DNA of 64,000 bases, from assembly GCA_017311185.1 (NCBI GenBank), contig JAESUZ010005462.1, forward strand, positions 2,976,001 through 3,040,000. The letters are read 5' to 3'. This DNA is from Proteles cristata cristata. Its lineage: Eukaryota; Chordata; Mammalia; Carnivora; Hyaenidae. Shown one piece after another: positions 48,451-59,370 of this stretch. The position numbers were made by a program, and so were the translations under genes. The first letter of the stretch is position 1, and each line of letters begins with the position of its first letter. The notes below the pieces were generated by a model that had not been told where the DNA came from, ran no database searches, and saw nothing but the letters and a program-made list of their open reading frames with translations.

Positions 48451-49820
48451 TAATTTGGTCCACATCATAGGCCAGTGTTAGTAATTTTAAAACCACAGTC
48501 TGTTGCCAATTGATCCTTTCCATTATGAGTCATTATGCTTTATTATAGATTTTAGACTAATGCTGCTAACTTGTTTTTAAGATGAAATCAGTGCCTGGCA
48601 GTTTAAAACTTGAGAGTTTTAAAAACATGATTTAGGTCATTATCAAAGAAAATTAGTATTTTTGTAATTTGAGTTTTGGTTTTTAGTTTTGGTGTTTGGT
48701 TTTCAGATGAGTGAATGGTTAGCCTTACATTTTTACCAGCCACATTGCTTTGAATATAGTTTATGTGTATATCTGCTAAACCAAGAACATATTTTTTCTT
48801 GTTTTAGTGCAGACTGATAATATGGTTATCACATACTATATCCCATATCACAGTTCTTCTTGGAACCTTTGTGAATATCCATGAGTCCCAGTGATCCTAA
48901 GCATGTGGAATCCTTCCTCCTAATTTTTGCCCAAAGCAACAGTGTATTTACAATGTTAGTTTTGAATTAGATCTACTTGTATAGTTATGTGAGATTTTCT
49001 AATATACAGATTATATTTATTGAAGGCAGAAAATGACCCAGAAGGATTTCTCTCATTTATGATTGTTCAGTCATCTTGGGGTGTTCCCCTCCTGCTCCTT
49101 TCAGTGTGCGAGGCACATGCCTTTTTTGGGCTCTTGTGATACTTCTTCAGCTCCCTGGGCTTAAGGTGATTGCAGTTGTGAAACTGCCTCAGGGCCAGCT
49201 GCAGGGAATACTGCTAGCAGAATGCTTTCTCTGGTTTCTTGTGCTGATCCAGGCATAATTGTGGTCAAGAAAATATTGAGTGAGTGATTAACATTGAGTT
49301 CTCAATTTTATTCAGCTGCCAAATTCTTAGCACTAGGAAATAACCCAAGCCCACCACCTTGCTCTGGCTTAGGGTTCCAGGTGTTAAAAGTCAAATTCAT
49401 AGCTATAAAAACATTGAAAGCTTTTAATGTACTGTGAAGATAAAGAATGACTAATGATAGAGAATTTAAATCAACACATATTTCTTCCTCTGTCATCTTG
49501 TCTCCTGTTGTGTTTGGAACTGTAATAAGCATTGCAACAGAGATAGTTTCAATAATGTGGGTTGGTAACCATTTCAGATCTGTAATATTGATCAATAAAT
49601 AACATCATCATCTTTATTCTCCAGAGTAACAACATAATTGCATTTGAAGATAGATTTGAAGAAACTACCAATCCACAGAAAAATGTTTTCCTCAGTTTTC
49701 AAAATGCCATGATCATTTATTTGATGCCCTCTAGACTCAGAGTTGTGAGGTTCATGATGTGAATGAGTATGGTGTAGATGGAAGGCAATGTACAGGCAGT
49801 TGATTGGTTCTAACAAGATT
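48400..49820. other. Intronic sequence, no repeat recognised
   Basis: No SINE, LTR or coding signature. The open frames at 49076-49258 (+) and 49308-49595 (-) show no recognisable domain. Confidence 0.45.
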
Positions 49821-49829
49821 CTGCAGCAC

Positions 49830-50275
49830 CGGCTGTCCTCACTTCCTACCATCCCTCCTCCATCCTTCAGTGCCAGTCACACTGTCCTTTTTCCTGATAC
49901 TCAACATGCCAGTCAAGCTTCTCCCACTGTTCCTTCTCCTGTCAAATGTCTTCACGGCCTATTTCCTTCTTTTGGGTCTTTCTTAGATGTTATCTTCTCA
50001 GTGAGCTGTTCCCTTTCCCTGATTATGATGTGCAGTCTGCCCATACCTTGCTCCCTTTTGTTTTTTCTTCACAGCATGTATTTAAGACATTCTGTATATA
50101 TTCATCATATTTTATTCATTGTCATTCTTCCCTCACTAAAGTGTAAGATTCATCAAGGCAGAGATTTTTGTCTCTGTAACACCTTCTAGAATGGATTATG
50201 CTAGAATGGAGACTAGAATAGTGGTGGCCCATTATAGGTGCTCAGTCAGTATTTTTTGAATTAATATGAAGATTT
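49830..50275 (+). repeat. L2 LINE relic
   Basis: TGTTATCTTCTCAGTGAGCT, CTAAAGTGTAAGATTCATCA, AGGCAGAGATTTTTGTCTCT and TAGGTGCTCAGTCAGTATTT follow the L2 3'-end order ('gtaagctccatgagggcagggac...ggtgctcaataaatatt'). A 133-codon open frame at 49788-50189 lies across it and is not a gene. Confidence 0.75.
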
Positions 50276-50534
50276 TTAATATAATCACAGAACTTAAGAA
50301 CTGGCTTCCTTTTAGTTTGCTGTTAATTTTTTACCAATATTTATCAGGAACCTGAAAATAAGATAAAAATGTTTAAGATGTGCTTTCTGTGGGGATTTGA
50401 GGGAAGAAAAATATTGTGGAAACCTGCTACCTGGCTTGTATGGAGAGTGAGCATAGTGAGGCAGTTGTGATGAGCAGCTGAGGAAGTGGGACAGAGAGTG
50501 TTCAGGTCTGGGAGGTGGGATGCCCAAGTGCCAC

Positions 50535-50610
50535 TTTTGCTTAGGGGACCAGTGTGTGACCTCAATTTTTCATCTGTAAGATGAGGGTGTTAATGTCATT
50601 AAAGTTACTT
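50535..50610 (+). repeat. MIR 3' fragment
   Basis: GTGTGTGACCTCAATTTTTC and ATCTGTAAGATGAGGGTGTT match the MIR 'tcctcatctgtaaaatgggg' segment. Confidence 0.55.
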
Positions 50611-51389
50611 CTGTGGTTTACTTACTAGAGAGAACAATTTAGAAAATTAAGAACATAGTTTAGTGAAAAAATGAAGTAGGTTTACATTTACTGATACATT
50701 ATTTTGTCCTTTTATCTTGAAAATGTGGTTGTATTATTTATTATCACTTCAATTATAAAGCTTATTTTATAAATCTATTTTTTAAAAAGCCAAAACACAA
50801 GAGCCAGACTAATATCCGTGCTGAAATGGAGCAGTTCTATTTCCATTTAAAAAATTTTTTTTGTATTTTTTACTCTACAGAATTTTCTGGTCAATACCTC
50901 TGAACTTTGTTCTATCGGAATTATTAAATATTTGAGGTTGCTAAAAAGTATTCAAGGATGAAATACAGTTTTTTTTTTTTAGGATTTGAACAGTATAGAT
51001 TTTAAGATTTCATAAATAATGATGTTTTAGAACATCACTTTCTTAAGAAAGTGAATGATAATGAACTCTATAAATAAAACTATGATATATTTAATATTTA
51101 TTATTTTAATGATTAGATTTTAAATCTGCCTTAAATTAAAAGGAAATAATAGTCCCAACAAATTTTATATTCTCAAAGCTAGCTCTCTATTCTCATGAAG
51201 AAACTCTGGAGATGAGAACATGCTTAGTGGACATCACTACCAACAGTTTAAAATGAAATTCAGAACCCCTAAAACAACCCGAAAATATGCGACTACCTCT
51301 ATTTTCATGTACAGAATGGATGAAAGAAAGGCATCTACATCTATTTCTAGGTGTACATTTGATTTATACAGTAGTGTTATGAAAACCAG

Positions 51390-52370
51390 ATTGTTTTCGT
51401 TTGAGTCTGGCAATCTCTACATGGTCTTGCAAACTTTGGTGCTTCATTCCACCTACCTTTACTTCCAACAGGAACCTTTCCAGTGACCCTGAATGTGGTA
51501 GTCAGAGATATTTTTAATATCTTTGGTGATGGGAGACTTAACCACCTTTTGAGATATTTCTTGTACCTTCAGGTAGCTCTGTTTGAAAGCTCTTCCTAAG
51601 CTCATAATACATCTGCCTGCCTTTAATGTTTACTCCAGGGATAAGAAAAAAAAGTCTTTTTTCTACTTGGCTTTTTTTTTTTTTCAGATATGATAATAAT
51701 TATTCTGGTCTATCATTGTTCCAGTTTTATTATTCCTGGCCATTTTTTTTTTTTTTACAGTTTACCCGATTCATGGTTATGAGCCTCCCAATATCATCCT
51801 TGTCCCTTTCCATGAGACCTGCTCCAGCACGAACAGGCCTTGCTGCTGGTGGGGCACCTTGACTTAATCCATAAACCAGATGCAGCTTGCTGGCCAGAGA
51901 GGGTGGAGTGGCCGTCTTCCCTCATTGTGGAAACTGCTTCTATCTATATATAGCTATGATGACATTAGCTGCTTTGGGTAGTCAGTGTCACACTGTTGAG
52001 ATGGTGAGCATCAGCTAATTAATATCTGTTTTGTTTTCTTCTTCCTGCCTGTATACTAGTGAATCTGCACCATCATCATTCTATCTTAATGAGGCTTTTT
52101 ATTTCTGTTTTTGGTTTGGTGTTCAAGTCTCTTAAGATTCATTTTGATTAAATGTGCTAGATATAGACTCTGGTCCCAGTGCTTTGATTTATTTTTTAGG
52201 CATATTATTCCCCCTAGCTTATTAAACCTTCATTTCAATTTTTTGTCATTGACATACTTAATCTGAGGACTTAATATAAAGATTGACCAGGATAAGGCTG
52301 AAGATAATGCCAGTCCTAAAGTACTGAGGATTACCCCAGTGTACCTCTGGACCTGCATTGCCCAGTTTTA
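51390..52370 (-). repeat. Second L3/CR1-like LINE relic
   Basis: In order: AGGTAGCTCTGTTTGAAAGC, CTTCCTAAGCTCATAATACA, CATTTCAATTTTTTGTCATT, AAGATTGACCAGGATAAGGC and CTAAAGTACTGAGGATTACC resemble the antisense L3/CR1 3' region that is also seen at 25.4-26.4 kb. T-rich insertions and gaps are frequent; the boundaries are approximate. Confidence 0.5.
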
Positions 52371-52588
52371 TTTGAGGGTATCAGGCAGGTTTTAATGAAA
52401 GATGTAATACAATTTGTGTTTTGAAGGATAAATATGATATTGGGAGTAGATAGTAGTAGGATTCTTGGGAAAACTGAGTAATACAGATAGACATGAGTAA
52501 TTCACCATTCTTGGGGATTAATATTTGTGGGGACATGGTTGTATTATGTTAATACATAAAAAAGTAAATTTGTGTCTGTGTGTGTATA

Positions 52589-53096
52589 CAGTTGACCCTT
52601 AAACAATGCAGGATTTAGGGGTGCTATCACCCTTCTCCCCTGCACAGCTGAAAATCTTAAATATTAATAGCCTACTGTTGAATGGAAGCCTTACATATGT
52701 TAATATGTGTGTTATGTGTATGCTAGAGAAAAGAAAATCTAATTATAAAAATCATAAGGAAGAGAAAATACATTGGTAATACTATATTTATTGAAAAAAA
52801 AATCTGGGGCGCCTGGGTGGCTCAGTCGGTTAAGCATCTGACTTCAGCTCAGGTCATGATCTCACAGTTCATGGGTTTGAGCCCCGTGTCGGGCTGTGTG
52901 CTGACAGCTGGCTCAGAGCCTGGAGTCTGTTTCAGAGTCTATATCTCCCTCTTTCTCTGACCCTCCCTGCTCATGCTGTCTCTCTCTCTCTCTCAGAAAT
53001 TAAAAAAAAAAAAAAAATTAAAAAATTAGAAAAGAAAAAAATCTATGTATAAGAAGACCTGTGGATTTCAAACCCATGTTGTTTGAAGGTCAACAG
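52589..53096. mobile_element. Tigger/pogo-like DNA transposon split by a SINE
   Basis: Starts CAGTTGACCCTTAAACAATG after a TA and ends TTGTTTGAAGGTCAACAG. The ends are inverted complements with a few changes. It belongs to the same family as the element at 28493 and is interrupted by the SINE at 52806. Without the SINE it is about 280 bp and noncoding. Confidence 0.78.
52806..53033 (+). repeat. CAN-SINE inside the Tigger-like element
   Basis: Intact head GGGGCGCCTGGGTGGCTCAG, A box CAGTCGGTTAAGCATCTGAC, and an extended A/T tail. Flanks AAAAAAATCT on both sides. It has the GGCTCAGAGCCTGGAGTCTG body of the intermediate-age copies. Confidence 0.95.
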
Positions 53097-53747
53097 CATA
53101 TACAAAACACTGACCTAAGTATGAATTAGAACTGGAGGAAAAGAATATTTATTTGTTCACTTATTCAGTTAGCAATTAATTGTTGAGCTCCTACTCTGTC
53201 CTCGCCCATACCTATATAGAGAAGATACCATCATGAGGTCTTGCCCCTGTAGGGACTCAGAGATCAGTGTGAGAGACACAGACAGAAGTAGGTCATTGAA
53301 TTTGCTGTGGAATGTGGTTGAGAGAGGGGTGATGTCCTTAGAAAGCAAGGCCACTGGCCTAGGAATGTATTACCCAGTGGGTAATTTCAGCATTTGTCAC
53401 TTGAAGTGGAAGTGTGACAAAGACACTGATGTCGTTTCCTTCTAAAGCACTTTGTTTCATTTTCCTAGTCATTCTAGTCACTACGGCATTTCCATCATCT
53501 CAACACCTAGTGAATGTTCTGGATAATGCTGTCTTTTTACAGAAACAGAGATTCCTATTCTCAGCAGGTCCAAATATCCATGAAATAAGTTTTTAATTTT
53601 AAAAATATAATGAGATTAAATTAACATTATATTAACATCAAAATACTTTTGGTTGGTATACAATGTTTTATAACCTAAGAGTAGATCACTAGTGGTAGGA
53701 GTAATGGAGAATGCATTGGTGGAAAAATTAAATGATCAAAAATAAGG

Positions 53748-53924
53748 TGGATTGGTCCTCAAGCCTGGCCATACGCCAGTCACTTTTGGAGTAAAAGAAG
53801 CACAGATCCCTATATTCCAATCCTGGAGATTCTGACTCAAGTCAGTCTGGGGTTATTTCTTGCAATCTTTGGCTTTTTAAGGGTTTAAAGTGATTCAGAT
53901 GGGCAGCCAGGGTTGAAAACACTG
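53748..53924. repeat. MER5-type hAT nonautonomous transposon
   Basis: Starts ATTGGTCCTCAAGCCTGGCC, has the GGAGATTCTGACTCAAGTCA core and ends GTTGAAAACACTG, i.e. the two decayed termini of the MER5 pattern around its internal 'agattctgattca' block. Confidence 0.7.
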
Positions 53925-54114
53925 GTCTTGTGTGGAATTTTATAATAATAGATGCCACGTTGCAGATTTTGTGACATGCAATGGCCCTCTTTTTCACAGT
54001 CGGAACCTGATATTTTGTCTGTACAAATTTGAACCGTGTTGTATTGTTGGACATTTAATGTTAATAAAATGACAGAATCCAAGAAAAACAGGTGTATTAA
54101 TATACAGTGGCTAA

Positions 54115-54250
54115 TAGCAAGAAGTCTGAAGCCAGGTTGGTAGTCTTTGAATTGGGTAAGTGACTTAATTTTGTGGGCCTTAGTTTCTTCATCGGAAAAA
54201 TGGGGAAAATAGTATTTATTTGGTTGGATTTTGTGAGGTATATAAAGTTA
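54115..54250 (+). repeat. MIR fragment
   Basis: GGTAAGTGACTTAATTTTGT, GGGCCTTAGTTTCTTCATCG and AAAATGGGGAAAATAGTATT match the central MIR region closely. The next SINE inserted immediately downstream. Confidence 0.82.
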
Positions 54251-54272
54251 ACATATGTGCCTTATTGTTTCT

Positions 54273-54491
54273 TTTTTTTTTTAATTTTTATTTATTTCTA
54301 GGAGAGAGAGAGATAGACAGTGTGAACAAGGGTGGGTCAGAGAGAGAGGGAGACACAGACTCTGAAACAGGCTCCAGGCTCTGAGCTGGCAGTCAGCACA
54401 GAGCCCGTTGCGGGGCTCGAACCCATGAACCGTGAGATCATGACCTAAGCGAAAGTCCGACGCTTAACCGACTAAGCCACCCAGGCGCCCC
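54273..54491 (-). repeat. Young CAN-SINE with 17-bp perfect target duplication
   Basis: TGTGCCTTATTGTTTCT at 54256-54272 and 54492-54508 flank it exactly. The B box (reversed GGGGCTCGAACCCATGAACC) and the head AAGCCACCCAGGCGCCCC are near-consensus. The body has the TTTCAGAGTCTGTGTCTCCC form (reversed). Confidence 0.96.
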
Positions 54492-54764
54492 TGTGCCTTA
54501 TTGTTTCTAAGATGTACGTGTTACCATCTCTGAAATGAGGAGACATATAAGCAATATAATGTTCTAGTTCACTTGGGAATGTTATTTTTTTTTTCTGTGT
54601 GCTACATAAAATACGAGTGTATCTTATAAGTGATAGTGATGGTGTCTTAGATACATTTATTTTATGAAATGCCAATGATTAGATGAGCTAATTTTTGTTT
54701 TAATAAGTGAAATACCTTTGTCTCTTTTATACTTAATTATGGTGATTATAACTTCAAACAATTA

Positions 54765-54945
54765 TTGGGCATTTTTTATGTGTCAGGGGTAGTGCTAATA
54801 AGAATTTGATCTTCTTAACAGAGTAACGGTAGTAAGTAATTTTTAGGTGGTGATTCTGCAGCAAGTAGAAAATTACAAAACTGAGATTTAAACACGTTTT
54901 ACTCCAAAGCCCAGCCTGTTAACTTAACCATTGTACTCTATTGAT
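54765..54945 (-). repeat. MIR-like fragment
   Basis: AACTGAGATTTAAACACGTT and CTCCAAAGCCCAGCCTGTTA, after GTCAGGGGTAGTGCTAATAA, follow the reversed MIR end 'gagccgggattcgaacccaggtctgtctgactccaaagcc'. Confidence 0.55.
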
Positions 54946-55479
54946 TTCTTCATATTTAATCTACAGATCTGTGTGTAATCCTCAGAGTAGGTTCTTTTTA
55001 GGTAATGGGGCAAGAAACATAAGAACTAAGAAATTCAAGTTAATGCTGGATTTCCCTCAGTTCCCACTTCATCAACCACTTAGCCCTACGTGCTAACATG
55101 ATTACCTGTGAGGTTGAGGGATGAGATGGTTGAGGAGGAGAGAAAATAATTTGACATCCTTGAGGCAAGATTCTGGACAGTGCAAATACCAGAGTCATCA
55201 TACCCAGACATGACAACATGTAGGAAGACTGTGAGTGTCATAGTAAACAGTGAATCAGGTGACAATTAGGTAAGTATCTTTGTATCACTGGTTTGCAGTA
55301 GTTAGACTGACACACCTAGGTGTGTTTTTCTTTGTATTTATACTGCATGATGTTTGCTGCACTCTATGAATCTGTAAATTAATGACTTTAAGCCTACTGG
55401 AGAAGTTGATTACTTCTGTCCTATTCCCATTTTGTCTTATTTTGTTTTGAGTTTTGTTTTATCTCTCCTTTCTCTCTGA

Positions 55480-56330
55480 GAATCCAATTATAGGACTGCT
55501 TTAATACTGCCCTGCAAGTCCCTAAGGTCTTTCCGTTTTCAGTATGTTTTCACTCTCTTCCTCAGATTGTAGAATTTCTTTTGCTCCATTTTCAACTTTA
55601 TCTACCCTTTGCTTTGTCATCACTCATCTGCTTGCTAAACTCATTTGCTGCTTACCAAATCCCATTTTGCTTCTATATGGTGCTTTTTAATTATGGAATT
55701 TTTGTTTGGTTCTCTCTCTTTTTAAAATAAGTTCTATTTCTCTGATGATGTTTCTTTTAATTTGTAATGCAGAGATTTCTTTTCATTCAAAATGAATGTA
55801 TTTTTCTATATGTCCTTGATCATTACTTGCTTCAAAATCCTTGTTTGCTAGTGTCAGCATCTGGGATAATTTCAGGGTTAATCTTTGTTGGTTATCTAAT
55901 CTTTTGAGAATAGGCAGATTTTCCTTTCTGGATTCTGTTATATTCTTTTTAACAGTGTAGGTTTTTTGATTCTTTTTTTGTTTTGTTTTCGTTTTTCCAA
56001 GAAATTAATTGGGATGACTCAAAATGCAAACTCTGTCTTTGGTCAGCTGGTCAGTAGCTCAAATCACAGTTAATTTATTTTAGTCTTATCCTGGGTTATA
56101 AGACAGCCAGACATTTGGGGAAAGTTTGTACACAGAATTGTATATTGTCTTCTTTGTCTCTTTACTGGGATTCACTGTCCCTGTCAACTTCATTTCCAGT
56201 AGTTATCATTGCCCTAAACTTTGTCCTTTGGTTCTTCAAGCCAGTTAGACAGTGGATTTTCTGTAGGAAGTTTTGCTGACTCTTCATGGTACAAATAGGA
56301 GCCTGTTCTCAGGCTAAAATTCATGAAAAA
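55480..56330 (-). repeat. Probable L1-family LINE fragment (antisense)
   Basis: AATTTTTGTTTGGTTCTCTC, TGCTTCAAAATCCTTGTTTG and TGTCAGCATCTGGGATAATT resemble a widespread mammalian antisense LINE pattern, which I believe is from the L1/HAL1 ORF1 region. Subfamily and ends are unresolved. Confidence 0.45.
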
Positions 56331-56801
56331 TAGGGAATTCATATGGAGTCATTCCCTTATCTTTATTTCAGATGTCAGCTCCCCTCCAGAATACCCTTGC
56401 TTTGGATGCTCTCAAATAATTTTATGCAATTATTTTTTTCTTTCTGTTTTATTTTGTTTTGTTGATGTTGTCCATGGTTTATACTTATTATCTGTGGGTT
56501 GTCAAAAATTAGGCATTTTCCCCCTCCTTTGGAAAAGTATCCTTCTGAGTTGCTTACTTTTTAATACTTGTAAATGTTTCTTGTGATGGAGATAATGTGT
56601 AAAGGTTACATTTTGTGTTGAAAGATCATTGAAATTTCTGCTTCTTAGCATGTTAGAATGGAAATTTACAGCTCACTTAATTTTTCATGAGAAAGCATTT
56701 TAATTTTAATTTCTACAAGAAACACATCGAATGTACTCATTCATAATTCAGAATAAATTATATTCATGAAAGACAGCAAAGTATCGACACTTCATGTGTG
56801 T

Positions 56802-56816
56802 ATGTGTGTGTGTGTA
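56802..56816 (+). repeat. Short TG-rich tract
   Basis: A GTGTGTATGTGTGTGTGTGT-like imperfect run, much shorter than the tract at 38029. Confidence 0.8.
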
Positions 56817-56908
56817 TTCCTAGGATTTAATTATATTCATTTTCTGTGTATTATTTTTTAAATATTTGTATTTTTACTTTATCATGACCAGGAATAGAAA
56901 CTATTTTC

Positions 56909-57112
56909 CTTTTTCAATGTTTAGTTTTGAGAGAGAGAGACATAGTACGAGTTGGGGACGGGTAGAGAGAGGGGGAGACACAGAATCCAAAGCAGGCTCC
57001 AGGCTCTGAGCTGTCTGCACAGAGCCCTACGTGGGGGTCAAACCCATGAACCATGAAATCATGACCTGAGTCAAAGTTGGAAACTATACCGACTGAGCCA
57101 CCCAGGTGCCCC
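56909..57112 (-). repeat. CAN-SINE
   Basis: TTTAGTTTTGAGAGAGAGAG at the tail side and AGCCACCCAGGTGCCCC at the head. Flanks AGAAACTATTTTC / AGAAATTTTATTTTC are a decayed target duplication. Older copy. Confidence 0.92.
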
Positions 57113-57349
57113 AGAAATTTTATTTTCAAAAAGAATTTCCTGTCAAATCATTACTTTTTAAGGATTATAGGGTGGTATTATGTTTTTATAATAATATTTT
57201 TATTTAAATTTCATAAGGTTTTGAACTGTCCTGAAGTGTATGTTATATATCATTGTTTTGGGGAAAAGTAAAAACTATATTTTATCTTAGAGGTTATTCA
57301 ATTTTAGAAATTATTATTCAGCATTCTCTTGTCTTTTAAAACTGAGGAT

Positions 57350-57780
57350 AAAAGAAAATCAAGAAGTGGTATAACAGGATACATAAGCTGCAGGGAGCAG
57401 AAAACTCAACTAAAACCCCCTAAACAATGAATAGTTTATAAACTTCCATAACAGGAAATATGGGCACAGGGCCATGTCCATAGTGTTGACATGGACAGAG
57501 GCTCCTTCCATCTTTTTGGCAGGCTAATCATATTAACTTGGTTCTAGTGTTGGTTTCCTCATTATCACAAAATGGTTGCTATAGCTCCAGACATCCAGGC
57601 TTTCTTCCAGGAAGATATTATTAGAAGAAAAAACCTTTTCCTGGTGTTTCCTTATGTCTCCTTGGCCAGGAGAATAGGATTATTATAATTAGCTTGTAAT
57701 AATAATGATTTACCTTCTTGGGCTACACCAAGTGTTTCCTATCACAGCAGAGTGAATACCCCACAGCAGAATGGCCATCA
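57350..57780. repeat. Possible ancient repeat, family unresolved
   Basis: GCAGAAAACTCAACTAAAAC, AAATGGTTGCTATAGCTCCA and GGAGAATAGGATTATTATAA recall an old mammalian interspersed repeat of the 'cagaaaacccaactcaaac' type. Weak resemblance. Confidence 0.3.
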
Positions 57781-57989
57781 GCAAGGAAAAGTGTAGGATA
57801 GAAACTGTTGTTCTTACAAACAGATTTTAGATAACAGATTTTTTAGTTCCTTGGAAGAGCCATATTTTCTTTGGTTTCTAGGACCTCCTTATTGCCATCT
57901 GGATTTTTTCCATATACCTAATAGGTTCCTTCTCATCCTTTAACTCTTCGCTTAACTATGACTTTGTTGGGGAAGTCTTTGTAAATAAC

Positions 57990-58655
57990 AGAAAAAAAGA
58001 AAGCTTTAAAGCAAAAATCACTGCTGTAGATACATTAACTTTATAATGAGGAAGGTTTCCTTGTATAATGATGAACTGGGCATGTCTTTGCACTTAGCAA
58101 CCTAGTATCAAATTATATAAGCAGAAATTGACCAAACTAAAAGAAGTAGATGGATAGTAACCATAGCAAGAGATTTTTAACCAGCTTTCCTTATAGCTGC
58201 AGGAAGCAGACAAAAAATATCTATAAATACAGAAGAATTGAAGAGTATGGTTAACTTATTTGAGCTGAGTAAATGTCATATGGCTTGATATATACTTAGG
58301 TCAGTCGTATACATACTCTTACAAGGAATATAAAGAGAAGGAATATTCCCTAATTCATTTTATAAAGCAGCATAACTTCAATAGTATAACTTAATAAGAA
58401 TATTAAGAGAAAGGGACATTACAGAACAATCTCACCTGTTAACTTTCATACAGGAATTTGTAAATAAAATAACTCCAAACCAAAACCAGCATTATATAAT
58501 AAAGATGATACATTATTAGCCAATTGAGTTTATTCCAGGAATGAAAATATTTAATATTTCAGTCAGTGTATTTCATGACATTATTTACATAAAGGAGAAA
58601 AATTATATATTTTCTTAACAGAAGCAGAAAATTATTTGATAATAGAATTTTATTT
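57990..58655 (+). repeat. L1 ORF2 relic, left part
   Basis: GGATAGTAACCATAGCAAGA, AGACAAAAAATATCTATAAA, GGAATATTCCCTAATTCATT, CAATTGAGTTTATTCCAGGA and AGAAGCAGAAAATTATTTGA occur in the order of L1 ORF2, but with internal deletions and stops. It is an old, dead copy. It stops at the SINE/LTR cluster and resumes at 60937. Confidence 0.78.
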
Positions 58656-58848
58656 AAAATTTTTTTAATGCTTATTTATTTTTTCAGAGAGAGAAAGGGA
58701 GAGAGCGAGTACAAACAGGGAAGGGGCAAAAAGAGAGCAGGAGACACAATCTGTTGCAGGCTCCAGGCTCTGAGGAACCCAAGAACTATGAGATCATAAC
58801 CTGAGCAGAAGTTGGAAGCTTAACCAACTGAGCCACCCAGGTGCCCCA
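58656..58848 (-). repeat. CAN-SINE inside the L1 relic
   Basis: Tail side AATTTTTTTAATGCTTATTT and head AGCCACCCAGGTGCCCC. About 20 bases are missing before the B-box region (GGCTCTGAGGAACCCAAGAA). AGAATTTTATTT / AGAATTTTACTT flank it. Confidence 0.92.
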
Positions 58849-58892
58849 GAATTTTACTTTTTTTTTTTTTTAAAAGAAGAACTGTCCTGAAG

Positions 58893-59110
58893 TTTTTAAA
58901 AAATTTATTTTAATTTATTTTCGAGAGAGAGAGAGAGCGCTTAAAAGTGCATAAGCAGGGAGGGGCAGAAGGCCAGAGAGAATCCCAAGCAGGCTCCACA
59001 CTGTCAGTGCAGAACCCAACACAGGGGCTTGAACTTACAAACTGTGAGATCATGACCTGAAGATGAAATCAAGAATCAGATGCTTAACCCACTGAGCCAC
59101 CCAGATGTCC
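58893..59110 (-). repeat. CAN-SINE, old copy in tandem with the previous one
   Basis: TTTATTTTCGAGAGAGAGAG, body AGATCATGACCTGAAGATGA, head AGCCACCCAGATGTCCC. The extra AGATGAAATCAAGAATCAGA segment marks the older carnivore form. Same orientation as the SINE 45 bp away. Confidence 0.9.
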
Positions 59111-59146
59111 CAATAATGGAGTTTTAACAGTCTGTTTTAGTGTGTA

Positions 59147-59370
59147 TGTTAGGTTCCTACTGTTGCTGTAACAAATTAGCACAAACTGAATGACTTAAAA
59201 CAACAGAATCTCTTCTTATAAGAGCACTAATCCTATCATGAGGGCCCCACTCTTCTGTTTCATCTAACCCTAATTAACCCTCAAAAGCTTCATCTCTAAA
59301 TACCATCACATTGGAGGTTAAGACATCAACATAAGAATTTCATCAGGATGCAGACATTCAGTTCATGACA
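59147..59370 (-). mobile_element. MLT1-type MaLR LTR (3' LTR, internally deleted)
   Basis: Starts TGTTAGGTTCCTACTGTTGC and ends CAGTTCATGACA, the TG...CA form of an MLT1 LTR read on the opposite strand. Against the partner LTR at 60606 about 105 bases are missing between CAACAGAA and CTTATAAG, removing the middle of the LTR. Confidence 0.8.

Noticed and set aside
49788..50189. 133-codon frame, the longest in the window
   Set aside because: It overlaps an L2 relic, is leucine/serine/phenylalanine-rich from CT-rich DNA, and has no domain signature.
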